A stretch of DNA of 64,000 nt from Vandiemenella viatica. Taxonomy: Eukaryota > Arthropoda > Insecta > Orthoptera > Morabidae. The notes beneath the pieces are model-generated. The model made no database searches. It had not been told where the DNA came from and saw nothing but the letters and a program-made list of their open reading frames with translations. A program made the position numbers and the translations under genes. The DNA is taken from assembly GCA_031002005.1 (NCBI GenBank), contig CM061921.1, forward strand, positions 127,936,597 to 128,000,596. The letters run 5' to 3'. The number at the start of each line of letters is the position of its first letter. Position 1 is the first letter of the stretch. This document shows, piece by piece, positions 22,105 through 35,263 of the stretch.

Positions 22105-22614
22105 TGTCACACTTCTTCTCTCGTTCTCTTCCAAACAAACCTAAATAGTCTTATCTTCATCATTTACAATAAAAGGTGCTATTGGTACCAATTGACTACA
22201 CTTAGGTCCACGAAATTCAATTTATAACTGTCAGTAATCAACACAAAAATATCTTCAAACAATACTTTTCATATGAGTTGAAATCCTTTAATTTAAATCT
22301 TAAACTATTACATCTTTCATACTGGCTAAGGCTTTTTGTCGTAGCTCTATTTATTCATATGCCATGCAGGAGATTGAGTGTGAATATTGATCACTGCCTT
22401 TCCCGCCAGGCAAGTCTGGCCTCGAATTCTTATAATGCCACTCACAGCTATTAATAATGGGATCTCCATAAAAGCAATCAATCCCTCATTAGTAATACTG
22501 AAGGCAACAACATTCAAAAGCCAAAACAGATCATTTAAACGTAATTAAACTAAAATAATACTGAACAAAGTTAATAGGGGTCGGGGTTGGCTCATAGTAT
22601 GGGACAACGTAACA
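22105..22614 (-). repeat. Diverged LTR, left copy
   Basis: Begins TGTCACAC and ends GACAACGTAACA, and is alignable over its length with 27791-28310. Shared blocks include CCAAACAAAC, CCACGAAATTCAA, GGCAAGTCTGG and CAAAGTTAATAGGGG. A purine-rich stretch (GAGTGGGTGAA on the minus strand) abuts its upper end, as expected for the polypurine tract of a minus-strand element. Confidence 0.75.
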
Positions 22615-23495
22615 TTCACCCACTCAAAAGTTCAAAAACGTTTTCACTTGTGAAAAAATGAGGGAATAAAAAAAAAATGATTGGGGGAGGGGGGGAGGGG
22701 AAAGCGAAGATGATACAAGTTCCCTCCTTTAAGCTTCGACGTGTAGCGATTAACCTTACTCCACTCTCTCTCACAAAACACAACAAGTAACCACTTTTAA
22801 ACATAAAGAATACCTCAAAATAGAACAAATATCATTACAACATAAATAAACTGCGCGAAATACACAAAACATCAAACATCAATCAACATAAAAGTGCAAA
22901 CAGTGTTAAAATCCAATATTTTACAAAATTACGGACAAAAATAGAACACATATATTAGTAAATCATCAGCAGTCATAAACAAACTCATTTAAATGAGAAT
23001 GTACAATAGAATCCTTTAACAGCCATAAAAAATAAAGAATTTACAATTTGAATCAAATTGGGCGTTCCTGTGGTCAATTCTTTTGGCGGGTGGCGTCAAA
23101 TGCGCCGTTGCCAAACCGTGCGCCTAACAGTTTTATTCACCTCTTTACTTGTAGTAATAGTTTGTAACGTGTTTTAAGTAATTTATAATCACTATTCTGC
23201 GATAAAATATTGATTCATGTCATTTCGTTAAGAAAGTTATGTCATTGCAGATACATTAAATATAATTGGAGGTTTCAAAAGACATGGTATATATTATTCT
23301 GTTACCGGCGCAAAAAAAGAGACTTTCTCGACAGACTAAGGAAACTTATTGAAATACTCTTCTTCTTTTATTTGTGTCTAAAAATCCACGTGTTAAATTT
23401 TATTTTCAGTTTGTATATTTATAACTAGAATCAAAATTTTATTTTGTTATCCTCTGCACTGAAAAACTTGCATAATTTACGACAAAATTATTTGT

Positions 23496-23705
23496 TTATA
23501 TATTACCACTCATGTCCACAAGAAGTTTAAAATATTTGTGCACATTGTGAATGATAGATTTATTCTGCCGGCGAAATTCTTTTGTCTTCTTCAGCCGCGG
23601 TGGTTCTACTGTCGATGACGTGCGTCTTGTTGGAGTCGTTAGTCCCGAAACACCTGGAGTAGGAGAATAAGTATCTTCCCCAGTATCCATTTTTAGTAAC
23701 ACCAT
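23496..23705 (-). pseudogene. Possible transposase N-terminal segment
   Basis: A 69-residue minus-strand frame starts MVLLKMDTGEDTYSPTPGVS and ends with a basic segment LKKTKEFRRQNKSIIHNVHK. That segment resembles the helix-turn-helix start of insect Tc1-like or IS630-like transposases. No catalytic part follows. The likeness is weak and could be chance. Confidence 0.25.
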
Positions 23706-24817
23706 TCTCTTGCTAAATTATCCCAATTATAAAATACTAAACTTTTTTGTTCGGTAAAATTATTACAGTAAATTACTATAATTAACTAAAACGAATTAAT
23801 ATCGGACGTAAAAATCGCACATCACTAAAAATCAAGATATCATCTCTCGTGCACGCTCACCCTCACACGGACACACTTTCTAATTCCCATTCATAGGTGT
23901 TGGGTATTGAAAGGGAGGTGGAAGGTTTGGGGTTGGGTTGCGAGCTGTTTTCGCTCGTACTAGGCAACACAGGCCGCTCAGCGTTGCAATTTTCTAGTGA
24001 TAGAAAGAGAGCGCATCGCGAGATTGTTCCCAGGTACGGCAACAACGCGTTTACACAGACCCGCCAAAACATTTGGCCACAGCTATAAGCTATGGCAGCC
24101 TTATCATTATATTATCAGATTATCATACTTATTTCTTTCTTTTTGTTATTTCCAGTTTTTCTTTAACTAGCCCTTAATATACAAATACTGTTCCTACATC
24201 CATACACGAAAATCAGCGTAATTTACGAAAGCATTCCGTAAATCACAAATGTCTTCAAGTATACACATATTATTGTTTACATTAATATATTCATTCACTT
24301 CTTCAAAGTCATCATTTGGGAATTTGTTTTCAACTGTTTGGCTAGATACAGCATCCATTGAAATATTTATTTCTCCCGCAACCAGTTCGCTGTCGGGACG
24401 TAAAACAGGAGTGCCAACCACAGAACACAAAGAGTCGCTAATAGGATTACAAGTTACAACATTGGTATTTAAATCACTACTCCACTTGGTACTGAAATTT
24501 TTGTCATTATCGGTTGTCTTCATCACATTCACTAAGTCATTCTCTTTGTCAAATCCATTAATTACATCATCATCAATCTCCTTAAACAAAAAAAGCTTTT
24601 CTCGTCATTTTGACTACTTATTTGTAATAACATTTCTAAACATATTAATATATTGGCTTTTACCATCGATACACTTTCCCATAACTTCTAGTGAAACTAT
24701 TACATCGCTGCTCTCAGTGCCCCCACCCGGATACCAGTAAACCCCGAACCTGGCATGCCGAAAGGAGATGACGGAAGTAGATCTGGGATCAGATTGAGAT
24801 ATTCGTGGTAGGATCAT

Positions 24818-25350
24818 CAGGGTGAAATGACTTCGTATGTACGCTATTTACTATTACGACCCAGCGTGAATACGGTGCTGTTCAAAATATACAAGTAGTA
24901 TACATTACGATTACTGCTGAAGACTGATTGCAATGTAAGGTGCTATTGTGCTACCTTACGAAATGCTGCTATGACATACTTGAATACTGAGAATAGGCTG
25001 ATTATATTATAGCTGCGTGAGTATGACATTTGTTTTGAGATGGGCAAGCGCGTTGAGCTCTTTTAGCCCCAGCTATTGGCAATGTGGAGAACCCTAGCTC
25101 CCTACCTATGATACTACGATCACTTTCCACGTCCTCCAACCATACAACCCCACAGTAGAGCCAACCTGTCAGGCGCTGTCCATCTTCTTCGCGTGTGGCG
25201 CCGGAGGGCGACTCGAAGTCTGCGTTCTCTCTGCTCCGACTGAATGATGAACACAAGACACCCTTCGATGCTTGTGCAGAGGTTTTTAACACAACCTCCC
25301 ATAACGGACCTAAAGTGAAGTGGCAAATGGTAGCCCAATGATGAGGCCTA
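24818..25350. other. Interior segment with slightly higher GC, not recognised
   Basis: Overlapping minus frames (25002-25292, 25120-25338) are rich in Arg and Ser and show no family motif. They may be non-coding. Confidence 0.3.
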
Positions 25351-26664
25351 TCAATGTGGTCCTGCCCTACTTTGCCCGACCATTGCGCACTTTTTAGAAG
25401 CTGTCAGCGCTCCACATCCCCGGTCGATGCCTCTGTCTGGTTTCTTAACATACAAATTTGCCGTCCTCGTTTCATACTTCAGAAACATGTAACCTTTAGA
25501 GAAGTGAACAACCTTGTTCACCACAATATTATATTCGTTATTTATTACCATATCAGTTACAAAAATGCTTTTATCAACTCTCATTACCCTGTCAGTTGCA
25601 AAAATACTTTCATTGGCATCCTCCACTACATCATTACACGTCTGAGAATTAACTTCGTCACATTCAAAATTAACTTATATATCATTAACAAAATCGTCAT
25701 TTTCAGTTCCGTTACTCATATCTGTAATATTGTCAACACCTATAACCATTGTGCCATTTTACTTTCATTATAATGAACTATTTGCTCAACAATCTCCTCA
25801 CTGCACTTATTGCCATTATTTATTTCATTAATCATTATATTGCAGTTTGAGAATTGTTATTATCAATTACCCCAATTGTACTTGTTCCATACCATTGCTA
25901 ATAGTATTGTAATTAGGCTCATTAATATTCTTATTATCGCCACTCTTATTATTTCATATTTATCTGCACTACAATTACTAGTAAGAGCGTAATTGATTTC
26001 ATTAATATTGTTATTATCGTCATTTTTGTTTGCATCATTGTTATCTGTACTACAATTACAAATAAGACTGTCCTTAAACCGCATTAATACTGTCATCATA
26101 CTCATTTTTGTGTACCTTATTATTATCAATACTTATTTAAACAATTTGACACTCGTCATATTCAATTACAACAGTCCCACTCTTTTCAGTTCAATCAACA
26201 CCACAGAAGACTCCTTACAACTTTCAGAACTCGTTACAGATTTACTACTATCAAAAAATTCTACTTCAGCAGGCTTACCTGCTTTTAAAACTATAGTACT
26301 GACATTCTTTTCTAGGAAAATCTTATCAATGATTAAATTGTTTTTTCAAATTAAACTCTTTAACTAACCCATCACAAATCTTAGAAAAATCAGATTTTAT
26401 TTGTTTTGTAACAGGTATTCTATATATTTCCACTTCCTTAAGGCAATTAAGTGCTCTGATGCTCTTATGATTAAGTTACTTTACATAATTCTAATTGTAC
26501 TGACTTTTTACTCCCTGCTTCAAACAACTGTTTCAAATTTTTTGTATTTATTTACAGGCTTTTTATAATTTTCATTTAAAGCACCCACATGTTTGACAAG
26601 TTTTTCAGTTCCAAGTTTTAAAACCTTATCCACCTTCTGTTTTAAGCTATCTTATTCTCCAGGA

Positions 26665-26674
26665 CAGCGGTTCC

Positions 26675-26725
<51 letters not shown>

Positions 26726-26970
26726 TCCACGGAACGCTAATTGATCATACATTTTTAGGTGGATCCTCATTTTTATAAGCGTAAGCTGAAAAACCAATCT
26801 CGCATCGGTAAGTCGTCACAAACGAAACAAGAACCTTGATAGCCTTCTCTCGGCGCAGGTATGACGCTTTTCAACGAACATTTTATTTAATTCTCGGATG
26901 GAACACGGAACCCTTTGTGACCCTTCCATGGAACTCAAGGGTTCCGTGGACCACGATTTAGGAACCTTTG
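26665..26970. mobile_element. Small hAT MITE, copy 2, with expanded T run
   Basis: Ends are CAGCGGTTCCCAA and TTAGGAACCTTTG, flanked by CTCCAGGA (26657-26664) and CTCTAGGA (26971-26978), an 8-bp target duplication with one mismatch. Inner inverted repeats GTCCACGGAAC and GTTCCGTGGAC are present. A 47-base T run (26678-26724) stands where copy 1 has 9 T. It interrupts the decayed coding region of the LTR-flanked element. Confidence 0.85.
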
Positions 26971-27790
26971 CTCTAGGAAGCCTATCTACTAAATTTTTCT
27001 GCTTGACGTGTGTTCATAACTAATGTTAGCCATTCGCCTAGAGCTTCCATCATAATATTTTTCCCACTTAGCATTAGATTCCATTAGTACAAATTTAAAC
27101 TTGAATCTCTTTCAAAACTACTAACACATTTTCGAACACTTAGGACTGAGTCTTCAAAATAATAAAATTTGTTTTTTGTGTCCACATAAACTGAAATACT
27201 TTTCAAATTTCACATTAAGCTGTTTACATTCCATTTACTCTCCATCATGATTCTTTTAAACAATAAAATCACTCTTTCAACAACCAAGCAATTACACAAT
27301 ACTACCTATGCTAATACAGTACTTGCAGATTCTCGAGTTAATCCTTTGATTTTTTGATGCACCTTTCGCTGATTCTACAATTTATTCTTCTTCATTCACT
27401 TGCACTTAAATTTTCCATGATTTTTTTTTTTAACCCGCAACACAAGCAAAATCTTCATCTCTTGCAGTGCTCGACTCCTCATGAGTAACGATTCTTGCAC
27501 AGTGATGATCCACCTTGTATCTACTTTAGTTATTGCTCATTGGCCTTTACTCGAAACTTTTCTGAACAGTGAATGGCATGTTATTGTACAGTGATGGTTC
27601 AGCTTCTTTCTTGTACGGTGATGATCTAGCATCTATATGTTTATACTGTCAATTTTCTTCATACTTGAAATCCTGTATTGTGATATGATTTTCCTGATTC
27701 ATTGTAAGTGGCATTGGTTACCAGTAAATCCTGGCTTTGGGTCGAAAATTGGACCGACGGATCTAGTCTGTCTCGAATACATAATTGGTA

Positions 27791-28310
27791 TGTTACACTC
27801 CTTTACCCTTACTATTCCAAACAAACTTAAATACTTTTATCTTTCTCAGTTCCAATAAAAGGTGGTAATGCTACCAGTTGACTACATTTAGTTCCACGAA
27901 ATTCAACTTTTTTTTATAACTTTCAGTAATCAAAACACAATAATTTGTACACAGTGCTTTTTCTATCAGTCGAAATCCGTGAAATTAAATGTCAAATTAA
28001 TTCAACTCTCATACTAACGAAGGCTTTTAGCCATAGCTCCAGACATTCCTACGTCATAGCGGCGACTGACACGCGCCATACTGACTGTCAATATAGATCG
28101 CTACTGAGCGCTGTCTTTCTTTCCCGCTAGGCAAGTCTGGTCTTGAATTCTAATAATGCCAGCCGCAGCTACCAGTAATGCAAAGCAAATAATCGCTCAT
28201 TGCTAATCTTTAAAAGCAAAAAATTTAATTTAATCTTATTGAAACTAAGATAATACTAATCAAAGTTAATAGGGGCCGGGGGTTGGCACTTAGAACGAGA
28301 CAACATGTCA
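27791..28310 (-). repeat. Diverged LTR, right copy
   Basis: Begins TGTTACAC and ends GACAACATGTCA; direct repeat of 22105-22614 at a distance of 5.69 kb. By the orientation of the internal coding remains this would be the 5' LTR. No primer binding site beginning TGG is evident beside it, and flanking target duplications are not recognisable. Confidence 0.75.
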
Positions 28311-29448
28311 CAAGCGAGTGGAATTCATGGTTTTTTATAGAGTATACCAAATCTAAACGAAAATTTGACTCGAGGAGTGGATTCGCTGGCTGAAATAATG
28401 TTCACGATGTGTTTGGAAGCTAATAAATGAAGGAAAGAGGCTGAAGCTTCATCATACAACGAAAAGTTTGAAATACTATAGTTAACTTTAAGAAGAGTAT
28501 ATTAGGCTATCACATATTTCAAGAGAAGGAGCAGCAGGGTGTGGGGAAGAGGTTTGAGAATAAATAGAAGAAATTACCGACGAGTATCATCGAACAGCTT
28601 CGGACAAGCCCGGTTTGGTCTGTGTGTATCACTATCATTTTAAAGTAAGACAGGAAAAGCCTCTAATTGATTAACTTTATCCTATTCCCTTTGCATTGTG
28701 GAGGATTTGGAATGGAAAGTGGTTCAACAATCGGGTAGAGATTATGTGAACCTACTAGTGTCTGTAGCTAAGGTGCATAAATCAGTAAGACTGGTCCCTG
28801 TCGCCAGAGTGCTCGGTAGGATCCAAATTACTGAAAGTCGTAGATGAGATCCTCCAGAAGTTTCTTGGAACCCGATATATGAATCCCGTGGACATAACTG
28901 CGGCAATTACCCACGTTCCACTAGTAAGTTCAAGCGTTCCCTTACAATAATTAATTCATTACAACCGTCTCTCTGTCACCAAACATTGATTTTTGAAGCA
29001 AAATCCCTGATATATTATTGCGAATTCGAAATATACTGAAATTATTCCAATTATACAATTATGCAAGGCTCTCAAAAACACTAATACTGATGATGCTACT
29101 CAAGTTGTCTTGGAATATGAGAAACGCTTTTAACAATGTCAAACTGAATGTTGCGTCAGATTTATCCTTGAATTTCATGCAATCCCATAAATAAAGCGTA
29201 GGATATGGCACCATATGCGGTTGAACTTCAACTACGCGGGGAATGTTTATCCCGAAGACACCATCATTTTGTTTTTTCACGAGTCACAACAAAAAGACTT
29301 AATTCATAAGGAAATTTTAAATAATTCATTTTTTAATTTTGACTTATTAATAAGTATCACAGAATAAATAAATCTTACGTATGTGAAGTTATGACTGAGA
29401 AAAACTGTAATTATAGCGATAGTTATATATCGTCAAGAAATTGTGTAC
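28311..29448. other. Intron sequence, nothing firmly recognised
   Basis: A plus-strand stretch near 28690-28920 can be read as short broken frames (VHKSVRLVPVARVLGRIQIT), but no known motif follows. The sequence ends at the donor side of the 29.5-kb exon. Confidence 0.35.
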
Positions 29449-29622
29449 CTGGAGGTTCTTGAAGCGCCTGGAAGAACACATGGTGACGAGTAGGGAGTGA
29501 AGTGAAGACGTGGGGACTGCTTTGTCCTGCTGTCCTGGGTTGAGCAAGGGGCTTTCTGCCCCCAATACTTCACCACCTTCACCACCACCACCCCCCTCCG
29601 TTGAGAGGCGACGTGCGCCTAG
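29449..29622 (-). CDS. Adenylyl cyclase-like exon, cytosolic N-terminal segment
   Basis: This 174-base minus-strand segment is bounded by the acceptor TTTGTGTTTTAACAG (just above 29622) and the donor GTACAC (just below 29449). It is open in phase 0 for exactly 58 codons. It encodes a Gly/Glu-rich stretch (STEGGGGGEGGEVLG), a Pro/Ser region and the basic end SSRRFKNLQ. Joined in phase to the 5.4-kb exon this gives RRFKNLQ-VEMLYQRYF, matching the layout of adenylyl cyclase 5/6, where a basic segment (FRSKKF or FQSKQF, then KLERLYQRYFF) stands at the same place. It is too short to be found as an open frame on its own. The call rests on splice sites, phase and that junction. Confidence 0.72.
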
Positions 29623-30923
29623 CTGTTAAAACACAAATAAAATACGCTACTCTTTGTGATAGTTCCAACAACATAAAAAAGTAATTACAATGAAATTTGT
29701 TACACAGATTAGGGACATGACAAAACTCAAATTACAGAATTGCACATGCGATTAGACATTAGAATTCAGTTTAGTGCCAAGCCACCATGACCTGCAATCA
29801 GAACCTGTGGATGTAGTGGCCTTAGACATGTTGCTGGGTAAAACACTGCCACCCCGCTTGTAGGCGGGCCAAAAATCATCGACAGTGGTTGCAGGGGAAA
29901 CACAACAGACTACTTGGCGAGCGATCATATCAACAGATACGTTTGATGGATGATATGTCAGTCAAACCCGCTGGCCAGGAAAGAAGAAAGCTTGTACATT
30001 CCTCACCGCATTGCGTGAAGCAGTGCCTGTCTGTTGCGGTTGCCGTTCAGATTGCCCTCACTATGTAGGAAGTGAGGTTGCATCTTATAGCCATTGGCGC
30101 CACAAACAAACTTGGTGTTTATCAGGTATACCGCTCAACAATGCGGTCTGTACGATGGCATTCACCACAGTATTGTTTTAATACGTACCCAGCCATCAAG
30201 ACTTAGCACGGCAGTGGTGGAATCTGCCCATTGCAGTCTGAGGCGTTGGAAGTTTCCAGTCAATGGCTTGCGTACCATCCTATCAGATATACGCACAATC
30301 TTAGCAGTGCTCCGACGTCGATTCAACACTATGGACGGTCAGCTACGGCCATGTAGTGCACTACTCGCTCGTCGTAGTGTAAGACCCTCTTCCGTACAGT
30401 AATTCTACACGCGCAACACTGTCGTAGCAGCAGTTTCAATATCATGGAACAACACGTTCAAACTTACTCAGATTTTGATATTGTAAAGGAATACCGGCAC
30501 GTCCTTTCACGTTACAATTTCGTTTGACAGTTCTTCACAGTTTGAGCGTCACGTCCGGTCACACAAAAAGGTCTCAATTGGGCCTGCGTGCACTCCATCT
30601 TGCGGCAATCGTTATCACTTATTAATTTTCCACTCTTCTACACATTCCCTGAATTAGTATTCATTTACACCACTCCTTCTGGGTGATTCAATTTACACAA
30701 ATAGTAGTGCAAATATTAGAACAAAGAGTAATACCACAAAGCCACTGAAATAGTGATTCCTCAATTTCAATGTTTTGTCTTCGATCCTCCTATAATACCG
30801 TATTTCAGATGCTTCAGTTTAACTTCTTTCTGGCATTCGGTGTCATTGAAAACTACAGTAACTAACGAGTCTTATTCTTAATAAAGTGTGATATGTTGAG
30901 CGTTGCGAGTTGGCTGGGTTCCA

Positions 30924-30938
30924 GGGGGGGGGGGGGGG
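30924..30938. repeat. Homopolymer G tract (15 G)
   Basis: Uninterrupted G run in a GC-rich surround; low complexity. Confidence 0.85.
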
Positions 30939-33353
30939 CAGACTCTGTGCGAGCAGCGTGGCCAATACGGAACACGAACGGCCCGCGAGTCGAGTCTGGT
31001 CGATTTGGCTTCTGCCTCTGCTGGCTGTTAGATGGTGGATTTGCTGCTTGGTCGAACGTGATGTGCTGAATTCGGACGCCTGCTGGTTTTGCGTGACTGG
31101 ATGAACTCGGGCAAAAGGAATTTCCGAGGACCTGTGTTTCACTGGTTTACGGCAGAACCTACAGGGCAACAGCACAAGGTTGCTTGTGCATTATCCAATG
31201 TGTGGTGACAGACATATCTACCAATGGTAATCACACATTGCCAGTTAGGGACTCTGTGTTGCTCTGATTTTGAGCTCATAGCATTGCCAGCTACGATCCC
31301 ATAAAAGGTCAAATCATACAAGGTAATATCTCTCCGCCGAATGAAGTTTCCATAGTCCGGAGCGAACATTGAATTCATAGTTAAATATCTGGAACATTGA
31401 ATTTTAATTGTTTAATTTTCAGTATTTTTTAAAAATATTCTGGCATTCACAGAAGTGAAGCTCATTCACAATATTCCAGAAACAAAAAGATCTGTTGGGG
31501 ATTATTATATTAAAAAATTAATTGGCATGGAAGTTTAAGTCACTCCGTAAAATTAGTTGTCACTGAACGCATTTCTGTTATGGACTGAGACAATAACTAG
31601 ATAGCTGTTTGCTGAAATAGTTCGGAAATATAGAGTTGGAGCGAAGCGTGGATATGTGTTATATATTTTACTGAAAAATCTGAGCTTAAAGTCAAAACAT
31701 GGTGTAGTAACAACTTCCATCGTAATAACTGTTGATGCAGTAACTTATTGAACTTTTCGTTGACAACCAGCTAATAAACTACCTTGAAGGATGCTGGCCG
31801 TAATTATTGAACACAGCACAACTCAATGCCCGATTCAACGAACGAGGTACGAATTTTCAGCTGCGATTATCATTACAAGTCTACTTGAGTTTCTTATCTT
31901 GATCACTGAAAAAAAAGTCTCAGCTACATGCTGGCATCGTTTTCATACGCAATTTCGATATTCTGTCAAAGGACAACAATTACTACAATTGATTTGCAGT
32001 AGCAGATTAACACATAATTAAACGTAAACATCTGTGTCCATATATGCTTTTTTATACATGAATAATAGTTTATCCCTCATTAAGCGGTTCACCTGAAAAG
32101 TTAGAAGGATCATAACAACTTGCGACACACACCTTCAGATCTGGAAAAATATGCTTCCAAAAAATACGAATTCTCACTAGAATTGTTACATTCTTCTTTT
32201 ACTATATACTGTTTTACAACTCTATTCATTGAACATTAATAACACTTAAGTTTCCGTATTCATTAAATTAGATTCAATGGTCACTTCTGCTATTTTTCAC
32301 GACCTTCTATAATCAACTCTCTACGTTCTATTCCTCTATTGTTCTAAATATGCTCCTCCTCTCTTCCTTTTTCACGTGACTTGAGAACCTAAACTCTTAA
32401 TAAGATGCCGTATTAAAAATTATTCTACTGCCAACAGATGTTGCAGATATGGGATGATAGTTGATAGGAGCTCTTGAAAATTGGATCTACTTGCGCAGTT
32501 TTTTAGTCGTAAGACACTTTTTATTTGTTTTAAGGAACTACTATATACATATAAGACAGAAATGAAGATACTCTTGCCGGGGTACCATTAGCCGACTGTG
32601 TCATATCAGTTTATAACCGGTATTGTCATTTCTACCATTTCTGATATTTCATACTCGTAATATTGGTTCGATACTACTCCATCATACTCAAGGAATGCAA
32701 GGTATTTCAATCTATATAGAAAAATAGTGGATAGGTTTTTCGTTAATTAAAAACACAAGTTATTGACAAATGATAAAGATTTATTGAAACATTAAAACAC
32801 ATGTTTTATTGCATAATAATACATCATTCAATACACAAAGCTTTATTTCATAAGTGTACTGGTACTGTAGCTATATTACAGTGCACTGTTGAGAAATGTT
32901 AAACATTTATTTACAAATAACAAATGTACTTTCGGATATTTACAAGATACAACTGTACAGATGAATCTATGAAGTTTTGTACCGGTAAAACATTTTTATG
33001 TTATTAATACACAATATGTGGTCATTGCACTGACTGTACTTTGTTATTTAATTTAACTAATTCATATTTTATACCTCGATGATATTTTGTGCAGCAAGTA
33101 TATTACATTTTTTTCGACATGCGATGCACATTCAAAAATTAAATACAGAACACAGCAAATACTCACAAATTAAGACACACAGATAGAAAAATACATTTCA
33201 TTTTCATTTGCAAATATTTACTACCACTCATACAATTCAATACACAAACTCATTACGTAAAGACTTGTGACTCAATATTAGAGTTAGTAGTGGGGAATTG
33301 GCGGTTCGCCTTCAAACAATTGGCGCACTGATGCGCCACTAATTAGGTTAGTA

Positions 33354-33644
33354 GAATGGGTGCAGTCATGCGTCACTAATTATTCTACTTGAGTGAATTG
33401 GGGAAGAAATGGGTGCAGTCGTGTGTCACTAAATAGACCACATTACCGACCACCTGTCCCCACTTACCTAACCTTCACCTGCCTTCTCCACCCCACTAAC
33501 CCCAGTTTCAGCTGCCTCCTGCCCCTCCCCTCCTATTGTTATGCTAATTAGACCACTTGAGAACCTACTGTTCTATTGTTAGGCCACTTGAGCGACCACC
33601 TACTCCCTCTAACCTAACCTTCAACTGTCTTCCCCGCCCCACTA
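33354..33644. repeat. Pair of interleaved local duplications
   Basis: A ~26-base unit containing ATGGGTGCAGTC and GTCACTAA occurs at 33354-33379 and 33406-33432. A ~32-base C-rich unit starting CCTAACCTTCA occurs at 33467-33498 and 33613-33644. Both are direct repeats with a few substitutions. Confidence 0.65.
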
Positions 33645-34299
33645 GAGTGACCAGGTGTGAAGCTGCAGCTGCCTTCGCTCACGCACACATCGACCAGCCT
33701 TCTGTGAGGCTAACAGATGGTCAGACATAATGGCATTCAACCGCCAACGCAGGTTACACCAGGCATATCCACGCAGCCCAGCTCTGATGTCATAAATATT
33801 TTTACCATCAATGAATAATATGGTTCTTGCCATAAATAAATAATATGGTATTAATTAAAAGCTGTTTTTTATGTATTTTTAACACTACCCTTCAATTTGA
33901 AAGCACTTGTATTCAGTCATTACAGAAAAAAAATACTATCTTAACTAACTAGTCAGATTTTATTATAAACAAAAGAAATTGCTTAAAATCAATGTTTGAA
34001 CGCATGTATTTCAAGGATATTATTGCAAATATTCAATTAATTTAAAATTTTACAACACAACACTCACGAAAGAAAGAAATATATCGTTGTTAGACGGGCT
34101 GGATTTCGAGTAAGGAGTCACCACTTCGATTGAATATACGGACGGAAAATAAATACATAATAAGATAGACTTGTAATATAACAATTAACACGTACATTAA
34201 ACGCTGAATAAAATACGAATCACACCAAATTCGTATCATGATTCGTTTGAGAGATATGAATTGTACAAATTAACGTTTTTAAACGCGGTAAAAATATCC

Positions 34300-35140
34300 A
34301 GTCTTATTCAAAGCGCCGCTTTCCGTCCTGTGTGGGGCACTATTGTCCCGAATCCTCAAAAGCCACTCGCCTCTGAATTAAATCTACATGTTGGCCTAGT
34401 AGCATTTTACTTAATATATAAAACACGATTTCTTCTCCACCATTCATCATACGAGAAACTAAAAAGATTCCTGTACTAATGTACTCAGTATAACAAACTG
34501 TTTCCGAAAAATTGTGCTTGTTGGTAGTTATTAAAAAAAATTAGCGTTCAGTCAGTCATTGCTTCCACGCCGAATCGGCGTTGGGTGTTATTATCAGACC
34601 CCTCAGCAGCGACGCACCTCTCAATTAAATCTACACGTCTGCCACATATAATGTTACCTAGTATATAAAACACGATTTATTCTCAGCCATTCATCGTACG
34701 AAGAATCTAAAAGGATTCCTGTATTCAGTATAACAAACTGCTTCCAATATATAATCGTACACGCGAAAAAATGGCGCTTACCGTTAGAAATTAAAAAATT
34801 TAGTGTTCAGTCAGGCATTGTTTCCCACCCCGACTGTGCGTGGGGCGTTATTGGCAGACCCCTCAGCAGCGACGCGCCTCTGAATTAAATCCACACGTTG
34901 GCCCAATATTATTTTACCTAATATATAACACATGATTTCTTCTTAGCAATTCATCGTACGAAAAAACTAAAATGATGCCTGAACTCTGAAAAACAAACTG
35001 TTTCCAGATATATAATCATATACCTCGAAAATTTGCGCTTATCGTTAGTTATTAAAATACGAGTATTTTGGCGGTCAGTCAGGCTTTGTTCACCATCCCG
35101 ACCCACGACAGAATAATGCCTTATTGGGCCCCATAAGAGT
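34300..35140. repeat. Tandem repeat, ~250-260-bp unit, about 3.3 copies
   Basis: Landmark CCTCTGAATTAAATC and variants recur at 34370, 34617 and 34877 (periods 247 and 260). Each is followed in register by a CACGATTT-like block, a CATTCATCxTACGA block, an ACAAACTG block and GTCAGTCAG. Copies differ by scattered substitutions and small indels. Confidence 0.85.
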
Positions 35141-35144
35141 CTAC

Positions 35145-35263
35145 CACATCAATCTGTTCAACGAATTATCACGAACAATGAGGAATACCGAAACCGTAAC
35201 ACGCCCTTAAAGATAATTTCATTGCTCTGCTTAACAATTGAAATGCAATCAGTGCTTTGGTGT
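35145..35263 (+). repeat. Dispersed direct repeat, copy 1
   Basis: Nearly identical to 42483-42600. Shared blocks include CTGTTCAACGAATTATCACG and AATTTCATTGCTCTGC, ending GTGCTTTGGTG. It sits at the right edge of the 250-bp tandem array. Confidence 0.85.

Larger units (their letters stand above)
22615..27790 (-). pseudogene. Decayed interior of the LTR-flanked element, Asn/Asp-rich coding remains
   Basis: Minus-strand frames broken by many stops look like former protein: about 27090-27000 (MESNAKWEKYYDGSSRRMAN), about 26630-26540 (LGTEKLVKHVGALNENYK), 26129-25863 (STDNNDANKNDDNNNINE), 25626-25351 (VMRVDKSIFVTDMVINNE) and 24589-24194 (131 residues, acidic, Asn-rich). I recognise no retroviral motif: no knuckle, protease, YxDD box or integrase. 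A hAT MITE interrupts it at 26665-26970. Part of the interior may be unrelated nested sequence. The function of the protein is unknown. Confidence 0.45.
29623..34299. other. Intron sequence between two adenylyl cyclase-like exons
   Basis: Begins with the acceptor polypyrimidine tract of the 29.5-kb exon. Holds a 15-base G run (30924-30938) in a GC-richer stretch (30890-31170), a less AT-rich region around 29830-30420 with a 102-residue plus frame of no known family, and AT-rich DNA thereafter. No transposon ends were recognised. Confidence 0.4.

Noticed and set aside
30094..30402. 102-residue plus frame in a GC-richer stretch
   Set aside because: No conserved motif, splice signal or codon pattern supports a gene; it was left as unrecognised intron sequence.
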